A stretch of DNA of 7,352 nucleotides from CAZUZD01 sp964624465 (GCA_964624465.1 CAZUZD010000304.1:1-7352); one strand, 5' to 3'. Positions 1 through 7,235 are shown, numbered from the stretch's first letter. The notes: generated by a model from the letters alone, not told the origin. Translations and numbers: made by a program.

Positions 1-28
1 GAAGATGGACCAGTGACCCACCGCCCAG

Positions 29-59
29 GCGACCCGTCCCGCCGCGCCGGACGGGTCGC
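29..59 (-). terminator. Stem-loop just downstream of the hybrid kinase gene, possible terminator
   Basis: GCGACCCGTCC (29-39) and GGACGGGTCGC (49-59) are perfect 11-bp inverted arms around a 9-base loop. The element begins 8 bases past the stop codon of the minus-strand kinase gene, where a transcription terminator or a 3'-end-stabilising hairpin is expected. In the minus-strand direction the bases after the hairpin (28 down to 1) contain no T run, so it is not a canonical intrinsic terminator. It could work as a U-tract-free terminator, protect the mRNA 3' end, or help stop transcription arriving from the left. The hairpin is seen directly; its function is inferred. Confidence 0.5.
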
Positions 60-67
60 GGGGCCGC

Positions 68-3000
68 TCAGGGCGACAGGTAGCGGGCCAGCGTCTCGTT
101 CAGGAGCCGGACGCTGACCGGCTTCGACAGGTAGTCGTCGCAGCCGGCCCGCAGGCACTTCTCGCGGTCGTCACTCAACGAGTGCGCCGTCAGGGCGATG
201 ATCGGCCGGGTGTAGCCGTCGCGGCGGAGCGCCTCGGTGGCCCCGTAGCCGTCGAGCTCGGGCATCTGCATGTCCATCAGGATCGCATCGAAGGCGTCCC
301 CCCGCACGGCGGCGATCGCCTCCAGGCCGTTGGTGGCGGTCTCGACCTGCACGCCCATCCGGGTCAGGAAGTACTGGACCACCCGCTGGATCTCGACGCT
401 GTCCTCGACCAGCAACACGCGCCCGACGAGTGGCATCGGCTCGGGCGTGGACCGCGGTCGGGCCACGGCCGGGTTGCTGGCCGAGAGCTGGTCGGGGGCG
501 AGCCAGGGGCGCGGGGCGGTCTCCCCCGGGGTGCCGGCGGTCTCGTCGGCCAGCCAGACCGGCAGCACCATCCGGAAGCAGCTGCCCTGGCCGATCTCGC
601 TGCGGACCGTGATCGTGCCGCCCATGAGGTCGACCAGCCGCTGCGAGATGCTCAGGCCCAGGCCCGTGCCCCCGAAGCGCCGGGTGGTCGAGTTGTCCGC
701 CTGCTGGAACGGCAGGAAGATCAGGTTGAGCTGCTCGCGGCTCATCCCGATGCCGTCGTCCTTGACCTCGACGATCAGCTCGGCTGCCGCGGGAGTGGCC
801 CCGGGGTTGGCGGCGAGGCGCACCTCGACGCGGCCCCCGGTCGAGGAGAACTTCAGGGCGTTGCTGACCAGGTTGATCAGCACCTGGCGGACCCGCGTCG
901 GGTCGAGCCGCACGCTGGCGGGCAGGTCACTCAGGGCGCGACGGGCCAGGGTGATCCGGCGCTCGTCGGCCCGCACTCGCAGCGCGGCGAGCACCTCGCC
1001 GGCGAGTTCCCAGATCGAGCACGGGATCGGCTCGGTGTGCATCTTGCCGGCCTCGACCTTCGAGAGGTCGAGGATGTCTTCCAGGACCCGCAGCAGGTGG
1101 GTGCCGTTGGAGCGGATCGCCTCGACGGCGCGGTCGGCCTCGGCGCGGGGCAGGTCGGGCTCGAGCAGGATCTCGGCGTAGCCGAGGACGGCTGCGACCG
1201 GGGTGCGGACCTCGTGGCTCATGTTGGCCAGGAACTCGCTCTTGGAGCGGCTGGCCGCCTCGGCCGCCTCCTTGGCCGCCTGGAGGTCGACCTCGGCCTG
1301 CGCCCGCCGCCGCTCGTTCTGATAGGCGTCGATGATGCTGGCGCTGGAGCTGATCAGTGGCTCCAGCCGCCGCAGCAGCGCGTCGTCGAAGCCCGCGGCC
1401 CGGTTGGCCAGTCCGATCACGCCGACCAGGTGCTCGCCGTGGTACAGCGGCAGCCCGAGCAGGTTGCGCAGCGCGGGCACCGGCCAGGGCGGGGGGGACG
1501 CCGTGGCGGCGTCGAGGTGCTCCCAGCGCAGCTGTTGACCCGACTGGCTGACCCGGGCGACCAGGCCCTGGAGCTGCTCGCAGAGGCCCCGGCAGCCGCC
1601 GGTCGCTGCGGCGTCCGACGCCTCGGGTCTCGGTTGCTCACCGTGACAGGCCAGGGTCCGGAAGGCCACCGGCTGGCCCGGCTCGGCGCTCACCTCGGCG
1701 ATCAGGCCGGCGTCGCACTCGCAGAGCCCCAGGATCGCGCCGAGCATGTTCCGGAACAGCTCGGGCGCGGGCGTCTGCGACATGAAGCTCAGATGGATCT
1801 GGTCGATGGTCTGGAGCAGCGCGTTGGTGGACCGCAGGTCGGCCTCCACCCGGCGGCGGCTGCTCAGGTCGCGCACGATCCCGGTGAAGGTCACCTTGCC
1901 CTCGAACTCCATCACGCTCAGGGCGAGCTGGATCGGGAACCGCGCGCCGTCGCGGCGCAAAGCCGTGAGCTCGACCTCGCGGCCGATGACCTGCGAGCTC
2001 CGGGTGCGGAGGAAGCGCCCGATCGCCGAGTCGTGCTGCGCGCGCAGCTCGGGCGGGATGAACCGGTGCATGTTCGAGCCCAGCACCTCGGACGCCTGGT
2101 AGCCGAAGAGCCGCTCGGCGGCCGGGTTGAACGCCTCGATCCGGCCGCGGTCGTCGAGCACGATGATCCCGTCGGCGGCGGTCTCGACGAACGACCGCAG
2201 GCGCGCATCGCGGTCCGAGAGCAACAGCTCGGCGCGCCGCCGCTCGGCGAACTGGCCGATCTGCTGGCCCAGGGTGGCGAGTAACCGGCCGGTCTCGGCA
2301 TCGGCGTCCAGGGGCCTCCTGGCGAAGAAGACCATCACGCCCAGCAGGTCCGCGCCCCCCAGGATCGGCAGCGCCACGGCGCCCCGGAGCCCGTGCGCCA
2401 CGGCCCGCCGGGAGAGGGCCGAGTCGTCGGGTTCGGGGGCGGCCAGGTCCTCGACCCAGGCCGGGGCCCGCTCGTCCCAGACCCGACCCGCCAGGCCCTC
2501 GCCACGCGCCACGGCGATCGCCTGGGTCGCAGCGCCGAAGTCGGACGCCAGGTCGGTGGCCGTCCAGGTCTGCGGGTGACGCCGGAGCCGGCCGCCCGAG
2601 GCGTCGGGCACCCAGTACTGACCGGCCTCGAGCTGCAAGCCGCCGCCGATGACCTCCAGGAGCCGGCCGATGCCCGTCTCGAACCCCGGCAGCTCGGCCA
2701 GCGCCACGGCGGTGGCATGCTGCACGGCCAGCCGTGCCCGGGCCCGCTCCAGCTCCCGCTTCTCGGCGTCGAGCGAGACCTCGGCCATCACCGACGTGGC
2801 CAGCTCGCGGAGGATCTCGATGTGCTCGGCGGTCCAGGCGCGGGGCCGGAAGTCGACGACGCTGAAAACCCCCAGCACCTGGCCGTCGGCGGCGGCCAGC
2901 GGGACCCCCAGGTACGCGACCACGCCCAGTCCGGTCACCGACGGGTGGCCCTTCAGGGTCGGGTCGGCCCGCGCGTCCTCGACGGCCCAGGCGCGGCCCT

Positions 3001-3256
3001 GCCGCACCACCTCGGGGCAGAGCCCGCACTCCAGCGGCACCCGGGACCGCGACGCCAGCGGATCGCTCAGCCCCACCTGGCTCTTGAGGTAGATGCCCTC
3101 GGCGTCGACCAGCGACACCATGGCCACCGGCGCCTCGACGAGCCGGGCGGCCAGCCGGCTGAGCCGGTCGAACCGCGCGTCCACACCGCTCGCCACCAGG
3201 CCCGTCTCGCGCAACGCGCGCAGCCGAGCCGGTTCGAGGATCGGGTCGGGGATCAT
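68..3256 (-). CDS. Hybrid sensor histidine kinase, GAF-GAF-PAS-GAF-HisKA-HATPase-REC
   Basis: This 1062-residue protein senses signals and autophosphorylates, then passes the phosphate to its own receiver domain. No signal peptide or membrane segment is visible, so it is probably cytoplasmic. In order: GAF 1 (about 20-165, opening with the LRALRETG pattern typical of these kinase GAF domains), GAF 2 (175-335), PAS (345-470), GAF 3 (475-645), a short coiled coil (645-675), HisKA with the H-box SHEVRTP and phospho-acceptor His681, then the HATPase (780-900) with N-box Asn799, G1 box DDGIGM (833-838) and G2 box GGTGLGL (862-868). A Pro-rich linker leads to a receiver (944-1060) with acidic pair Glu951/Asp952, phospho-acceptor Asp995, Thr1023 and Lys1045. 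All catalytic residues are intact. There is no Hpt domain, but a separate Hpt protein is encoded at 6585-7169. I chose the ATG at 3256 because GAGG (3263-3266) lies 6 bases upstream and the first GAF begins at once; the frame stays open to 3448, but that stretch lacks the GC-rich third positions of the gene. The signal is unknown. Confidence 0.95.
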   Translation of the reverse strand: MIPDPILEPARLRALRETGLVASGVDARFDRLSRLAARLVEAPVAMVSLVDAEGIYLKSQVGLSDPLASRSRVPLECGLCPEVVRQGRAWAVEDARADPTLKGHPSVTGLGVVAYLGVPLAAADGQVLGVFSVVDFRPRAWTAEHIEILRELATSVMAEVSLDAEKRELERARARLAVQHATAVALAELPGFETGIGRLLEVIGGGLQLEAGQYWVPDASGGRLRRHPQTWTATDLASDFGAATQAIAVARGEGLAGRVWDERAPAWVEDLAAPEPDDSALSRRAVAHGLRGAVALPILGGADLLGVMVFFARRPLDADAETGRLLATLGQQIGQFAERRRAELLLSDRDARLRSFVETAADGIIVLDDRGRIEAFNPAAERLFGYQASEVLGSNMHRFIPPELRAQHDSAIGRFLRTRSSQVIGREVELTALRRDGARFPIQLALSVMEFEGKVTFTGIVRDLSSRRRVEADLRSTNALLQTIDQIHLSFMSQTPAPELFRNMLGAILGLCECDAGLIAEVSAEPGQPVAFRTLACHGEQPRPEASDAAATGGCRGLCEQLQGLVARVSQSGQQLRWEHLDAATASPPPWPVPALRNLLGLPLYHGEHLVGVIGLANRAAGFDDALLRRLEPLISSSASIIDAYQNERRRAQAEVDLQAAKEAAEAASRSKSEFLANMSHEVRTPVAAVLGYAEILLEPDLPRAEADRAVEAIRSNGTHLLRVLEDILDLSKVEAGKMHTEPIPCSIWELAGEVLAALRVRADERRITLARRALSDLPASVRLDPTRVRQVLINLVSNALKFSSTGGRVEVRLAANPGATPAAAELIVEVKDDGIGMSREQLNLIFLPFQQADNSTTRRFGGTGLGLSISQRLVDLMGGTITVRSEIGQGSCFRMVLPVWLADETAGTPGETAPRPWLAPDQLSASNPAVARPRSTPEPMPLVGRVLLVEDSVEIQRVVQYFLTRMGVQVETATNGLEAIAAVRGDAFDAILMDMQMPELDGYGATEALRRDGYTRPIIALTAHSLSDDREKCLRAGCDDYLSKPVSVRLLNETLARYLSP

Positions 3257-3374
3257 GCGGTGCCTCGGCGTCGAGCTCGGGGGGAAGCTGGAACCGATCG
3301 GCAGATGGATCCAGAGGACGGGCGGCAAGGCACTCCCCCGCCCTGCGGGTGGCCGAGCACGGTCCGGGCGCTGT

Positions 3375-3395
3375 GATGGCCCATCCTGGCCCATC
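3375..3395. repeat. Tandem TGGCCCATC words with a 10-bp period, first one in a dyad
   Basis: TGGCCCATC occurs at 3377-3385 and again at 3387-3395, one DNA helical turn apart. The first copy also forms an inverted repeat, GATGG-C-CCATC (3375-3385). The site lies about 120-140 bases upstream of the kinase start codon. Direct repeats on the same face of the helix are typical of regulator binding sites, so this may be an operator for the kinase gene. The repeat is seen directly; the function is inferred. Confidence 0.4.
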
Positions 3396-3398
3396 AAA

Positions 3399-3426
3399 AT
3401 TAACTCGACACCGCCCCCCGGTTCAA
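3399..3426 (-). promoter_or_regulatory. Weak sigma-70-like promoter candidate for the kinase gene
   Basis: On the minus strand, TTGAAC (3421-3426) and GTTAAT (3399-3404) are separated by 16 bases. Each matches 4 of 6 consensus positions. They fall in the only AT-rich stretch upstream of the kinase gene. The predicted start, near 3391, would overlap the TGGCCCATC repeats and leave a leader of about 135 bases. The match is weak and another start is possible. Confidence 0.25.
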
Positions 3427-3444
3427 TTGCAAAGGCTGCGGAAC

Positions 3445-3456
3445 TCAAGATCTTGA
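3445..3456. promoter_or_regulatory. 12-bp perfect palindrome TCAAGATCTTGA, candidate operator
   Basis: TCAAGATCTTGA is perfectly self-complementary and lies in the AT-rich island about 190 bases upstream of the kinase start, some 20 bases upstream of the weak -35 candidate. The position suits an activator or repressor dimer. No known regulator site is recognised with confidence. Confidence 0.35.
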
Positions 3457-3725
3457 ATGATTTCTAAGACGGTTGGAAAAGTGTGATGGGTAAATCCGTC
3501 CCGGCCGGTCGCGGCGGGGGGGGGCCGGGGTCGGATCTGGCCGGTCTGGCGCCCGCCCCCGGCGCCGGTGGCCTCCGGGCACGGCGGATCGCCCGACGCG
3601 CCGCGTCGGCCGGTTGGCGTGAGCCAGGGGGACGTTCCTGGCGCCGCGACCGGTGCCCGGTGTGTGCTCACCGCTCCGGCAGGGTGGCGTAATCGGGCGC
3701 ATCGTGCCGCGGGGCGGGCCCCGGC

Positions 3726-4721
3726 TCAGGCGACGGAGCAGCTCAGGACCCGGACGGTGCCGTCGGGCACGATCAAGGCGGCGCCCCCCTCGGCCGGCAG
3801 GAGCACGGTGCGGCCGACGCCGATCGAGACCTCGCCGGCGTCGGTGATCACCCGGGCCGACCCGGCCAGCCCGACCAGGACCGTGAACCGGTCGAGCTGC
3901 CCGACCCGAGCCGCCCCGACCAGGTTCAGCCGGTCGATCGCGAAGTGCGGGCAGCGGACGAGTCGCTCGCCCAGGCCGCCGGCGACCGAGAACGCCACCG
4001 GCCGCACCGGGTTGACAGGCCCGGCGGCGAAGTCGATCGCGGCCAGGGCCTCCTCGGTGTGCAGGCGGCGCGGGGCGCCGTCGGGGCCGCGCCGGCCCCA
4101 GTCGTCGATCCGGAAGGTGGCGTCGGAGGACTGCTGCACCTCGGCGACCATCACCCCGGCCCCCAGCGCGTGCACGGTGCCGGCGGGGACGAACACGCAG
4201 TCGCCGACGCGGGCCGGGAACCGGTGCAGCAGCGGCTCGACCGAGCCGGCGGCCAGGGCCGTAGTGAACTGCGCGCGGGTGACTGCCGGACGCAAGCCGG
4301 CGTAGATCAGGCTGCCGGGGTCGGCCGCCAGCACGACCCACGCCTCGGTCTTGCCGCGATCGCCGACCAGCCGCTGGCCCAGGGCGTCATCGGGATGCAC
4401 CTGGACCGACAGGTTCTCGCGGGCGTCCAGGAACTTGACCAGGATCGGGAACCCGGACCCGGACCCGGCCCCGGTGGCGGTGCGGCCCAGGACCCGGGCC
4501 GAGGCGGCGTGCAGCAGGTTCCGGAGGCTCAGCCCCGCCAGCGGGCCGGCGGCCACCCGGCTCACGTCGTCGCCGTGGTCGACCAGCTCCCAGCTCTCGG
4601 CCACCTCCTCGAGGATGCCGAGCGAGCGGCCCAGCACGCCCTCGAACCGCCGCCCGCCCCAGGGCCGATGCTTGTAGATCGGATCAAAGCTCAGCGGCGG
4701 CAGGGGCGCAGAGGTCGGCAT
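3726..4721 (-). CDS. manA: Class I (zinc-dependent) mannose-6-phosphate isomerase
   Basis: This cytoplasmic enzyme interconverts fructose 6-phosphate and mannose 6-phosphate. It feeds GDP-mannose and mannose-derived sugars for glycans, or lets mannose enter glycolysis. The 331-residue protein is close in length to the short Bacillus-type enzymes (about 315). It opens with the family pattern around residues 12-22 (FDPIYKHRPWGG). The zinc ligands expected for the family are visible: Gln107 and His109 in LSVQVHPDD, Glu126 in GKTEAW, and His184 in GTVHALG. The catalytic Arg210 lies in DDWGR. The C-terminal half is a second cupin-like domain. Residues 82-90 are a Gly/Ser/Ala/Thr low-complexity loop encoded by a hexamer repeat. 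I chose the ATG at 4721 because the family homology starts just after it and GGAG (4732-4735) lies upstream. The upstream frame is open to 4841 but has mixed third positions, unlike the gene. The gene is divergent from the sigma-54 regulator and upstream of the kinase on the same strand. A sigma-54-like element upstream suggests regulated expression. Confidence 0.95.
   Translation of the reverse strand: MPTSAPLPPLSFDPIYKHRPWGGRRFEGVLGRSLGILEEVAESWELVDHGDDVSRVAAGPLAGLSLRNLLHAASARVLGRTATGAGSGSGFPILVKFLDARENLSVQVHPDDALGQRLVGDRGKTEAWVVLAADPGSLIYAGLRPAVTRAQFTTALAAGSVEPLLHRFPARVGDCVFVPAGTVHALGAGVMVAEVQQSSDATFRIDDWGRRGPDGAPRRLHTEEALAAIDFAAGPVNPVRPVAFSVAGGLGERLVRCPHFAIDRLNLVGAARVGQLDRFTVLVGLAGSARVITDAGEVSIGVGRTVLLPAEGGAALIVPDGTVRVLSCSVA
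4448..4475. repeat. GGACCC hexamer repeat inside manA
   Basis: About four units of a 6-bp repeat (GGACCC with variants GGAACCC and GGCCCC) lie within manA. On the coding strand they give a short Gly/Ser/Ala/Thr stretch (residues 83-90) just before the conserved FPILVKFLDA strand. The repeat is in frame and a multiple of three, so length changes would extend or shorten a surface loop without breaking the gene. Confidence 0.5.
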
Positions 4722-4809
4722 CGGACTCGGTCTCCGGTCGGGGCGGCGAACCGAGGGCGCCGGGCGGCGGCCTCTGGGGCGGCGCAAACGCTCCAGCGCA
4801 GGATTGTGT

Positions 4810-4825
4810 AGCGAAATGTGCGCCA
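4810..4825 (-). promoter_or_regulatory. Sigma-54 (-24/-12) promoter candidate for manA
   Basis: Read on the minus strand, TGGCGCACATTTCGCT has GG and GC separated by exactly 10 bases, the hallmark of sigma-54 promoters. It matches 9 of the 12 informative positions of TGGCACG-N4-TTGCW; the mismatches include one T of the -12 TTGC. The predicted start is near 4799, giving a leader of about 78 bases before the manA ATG. The neighbouring divergent gene encodes a sigma-54 activator with an intact GAFTGA loop, which raises plausibility. In GC-rich DNA the GG-N10-GC core occurs often by chance, so confidence is limited. Confidence 0.4.
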
Positions 4826-4916
4826 ATCGATCGAGGGACACTCACAATTTGTCATGATCCCGGGTCAACCGGTCGGATTCCGGCCGCCGGCGGCCGGCGG
4901 CCGTGCCTCATCGGGA

Positions 4917-4935
4917 GGATCGGCGTTCTCGATCC
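4917..4935. promoter_or_regulatory. 19-bp inverted repeat, candidate activator (UAS) site
   Basis: GGATCG (4917-4922) and CGATCC (4930-4935) are perfect 6-bp arms with a 7-base spacer. The centre is about 127 bp upstream of the predicted sigma-54 start of manA, within the usual range for enhancer sites of NtrC-type activators. The length resembles NtrC-family dyads. Assignment to the neighbouring regulator is inference from position. Confidence 0.33.
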
Positions 4936-5053
4936 GACGCGCCCCGGGGCGACCGTGAGGCGATGTCGCGGATCGAGCGGGAGCCCCCTAGGGTGGAGGC
5001 CCCAGGCGGGGTGCTGCCCCGGCGGAACGGGGGGCGGATTCGCTCGGGAACTC

Positions 5054-5083
5054 ATGACTGAAGTCATCCGGATCGAGTACAAT
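5054..5083 (+). promoter_or_regulatory. Sigma-70-like promoter of the regulator gene with overlapping dyad
   Basis: TACAAT (5078-5083) matches the -10 consensus at 5 of 6 positions. ATGACT (5054-5059) matches the -35 at 4 of 6, with an 18-base spacer. The local sequence is AT-rich compared with its surroundings. The predicted start is near 5090. The -35 box is the left arm of a dyad, ATGACT-GA-AGTCAT (5054-5067), and ATCCGGAT (5066-5073) is a further palindrome in the spacer. A protein bound there would compete with RNA polymerase, so repression or autoregulation is plausible. Confidence 0.5.
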
Positions 5084-5084
5084 A

Positions 5085-5097
5085 GAGGATAAGATTG
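5085..5097 (+). promoter_or_regulatory. Strong Shine-Dalgarno GAGGA with alternative TTG start
   Basis: GAGGA (5085-5089) sits 5 bases before TTG 5095, in frame with the regulator, and would add 24 residues. This is the best ribosome-binding site near the gene. However, the -10 box at 5078-5083 predicts transcription starting at about 5090, so the site would be left out of that mRNA. Either transcription starts further upstream and TTG is used, or the promoter is real and ATG 5167 is used. Confidence 0.3.
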
Positions 5098-5166
5098 CAG
5101 CTCCAACTGTGGAATCCGTCATCCGCGTCCGCCCCGCCCGCTCACGCCGTTCGAGAGCCCGCCGCG

Positions 5167-6584
<1,418 letters not shown>

Positions 6585-6597
<13 letters not shown>

Positions 6598-7169
6598 GCG
6601 CCCGAGTCGTCCAGGCCCGCCTGGATGCGACCGACCAGCCGTCCCAGCGCGGCGACCATCAGGGTGATGGCCCCGCCGGTCGTGCCCGAGCCGATCGCGT
6701 CCTCGACCCGGCCGGCCGACTCGGAGAGCTGATCGTAGCCGTACATCCCGCCGCTGCCGCGCAGGGTGTGGGCCAGCTTGGCGACCTCGGTCCAGCGTCC
6801 GTCCTGATTCAGGTCCACCATCCGCTGGATCTGCGGCGTCAGGCCCGCAACATAGTCGCGCACCAGCTCCATGAATTCCGGGTCGTCCGCGAATTGCGAC
6901 CGGATCTGCTCACTGGCCATGGTCGGCTCGAGGTCGGTGATCATGGCGGGCTCAGTCCTCTCGGAGTGCGGGGAGGGCACAGCGAAGATCCACTTCGAGG
7001 GGCACGACGGCAGGGGGGCCGGCCTCGGGGCGATCGGCGAACCGGCCTTCGAGTGCTCGGACGGCGAGAGCGGCGACCGGGTCCATGCTGGCGCGACGTC
7101 CAGGCCGGGCAGGGCGCCGGTGGCCTGCGACGCACGGGAGGTCTCGAGGTAGCCGCTGGAGTCGCTCAT
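6585..7169 (-). CDS. Hpt (histidine phosphotransfer) protein with a Ser/Pro-rich N-terminal extension
   Basis: The C-terminal 119 residues form a single Hpt domain, a four-helix phosphate shuttle between receiver domains. The phospho-acceptor is His134 in KLAHTLRGSGG (His59 if counted from ATG 6944). No kinase or receiver domain is present, so it must work with partners. The hybrid kinase and the sigma-54 regulator nearby are obvious candidates. The start is uncertain. From ATG 7169 (GGTGGA at 7177-7182, 7 bases upstream) the product is 194 residues with a 75-residue Ser/Pro-rich, probably disordered, N-terminus. From ATG 6944 (AGAGGA at 6956-6961, 11 bases upstream) it is the bare 119-residue domain. 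I prefer 7169 because 69 of the 75 extra codons end in G or C, as in the real genes. GTG 7181 is also in frame. The gene lies 66 bases downstream of the sugar transferase on the same strand, so the two may be co-transcribed. Confidence 0.85.
6610..6625. terminator. Inverted repeat TCCAGGC-CC-GCCTGGA past the regulator stop codon
   Basis: Perfect 7-bp arms (6610-6616 and 6619-6625) with a 2-base centre begin 13 bases downstream of the regulator stop, inside the 3' end of the Hpt coding sequence. It could fold into a compact hairpin at the end of the regulator mRNA. No T run follows, so terminator activity is only a possibility, and the repeat may simply reflect coding sequence. Confidence 0.2.
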
Positions 7170-7235
7170 CTTCGAATCCACCGAGGGTCAGGGGGAGATG
7201 ACCGGACCGGAGGGAGTTCTGATCAGGGCCGCGGC

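Larger units (their letters stand above)
3257..3725. other. 469-base non-coding stretch between manA and the kinase gene
   Basis: No convincing gene is present. Open frames occur on both strands, but none keeps the strong third-position G/C bias of the real genes. The right part (about 3495-3725) is GC-rich and includes a run of nine G residues (3516-3524). The middle (about 3393-3495) is an AT-rich island, which stands out in this genome and is the likely promoter region for the kinase gene. It holds a 12-bp palindrome, and tandem TGGCCCATC words lie at its left edge. A GC-rich inverted repeat (GGGGC at 3711-3715, GCCCC at 3718-3722) sits right next to the manA stop codon, but its loop is too short and it has no T tract, so I do not call it a terminator. 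Because of the gap, the kinase gene may well have its own promoter. Confidence 0.75.
4722..5166. other. Divergent regulatory region between manA and the sigma-54 regulator
   Basis: This 445-base stretch separates two divergent genes and must hold both promoters. It contains a sigma-54-like element facing manA (4810-4825), a 19-bp inverted repeat (4917-4935), a GC-rich palindromic block (about 4880-4903), the palindrome CCCTAGGG (4986-4993), and a sigma-70-like promoter with an overlapping dyad facing the regulator (5054-5083). I see no separate gene. The last 72 bases could instead be the 5' end of the regulator gene if it begins at TTG 5095. Confidence 0.75.

Noticed and set aside
182..2284. 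Very long plus-strand open frame (700 codons) opposite the hybrid kinase
   Set aside because: It lies fully antisense to a kinase with intact motifs, its product is low-complexity and matches no family, and long antisense frames are expected in GC-rich genes.
2393..3376. Plus-strand open frame of 327 codons opposite the kinase N-terminus
   Set aside because: Antisense shadow of the GAF domains; composition is dominated by Arg, Gly, Pro and His without domain features.
3257..3448. Longer N-terminus for the kinase (start at 3448)
   Set aside because: The extra 64 codons lack coding-type third positions and include the AT-rich promoter-like island; the ATG at 3256 has GAGG 6 bases upstream.
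3516..3530. G-run that could form a quadruplex
   Set aside because: One run of nine G and one of four G in a GC-rich gap; no clear four-tract arrangement beyond what composition predicts.
3423..3671. Possible small minus-strand gene of 82 codons in the manA-kinase gap
   Set aside because: GTG start without a clear ribosome site, third-position G/C bias collapses in the second half, and the product is low-complexity; treated as non-coding.
3707..3725. GC-rich inverted repeat next to the manA stop as a terminator
   Set aside because: Only a 2-base centre between GGGGC and GCCCC and no T run; common by chance in this composition.
3445..4341. Minus-strand open frame overlapping manA in another frame
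   Set aside because: Arg/Gly/Pro-rich out-of-frame translation of manA and its downstream region; no family resemblance.
4722..4841. Longer N-terminus for the isomerase (start at 4841)
   Set aside because: Mixed third positions and no family homology in the extra 40 codons, which also overlap the promoter candidate.
4880..4903. GC-rich palindromic block as a regulatory hairpin
   Set aside because: It is a simple run of CGG/CCG units, so symmetry comes from low complexity; no positional argument for a function.
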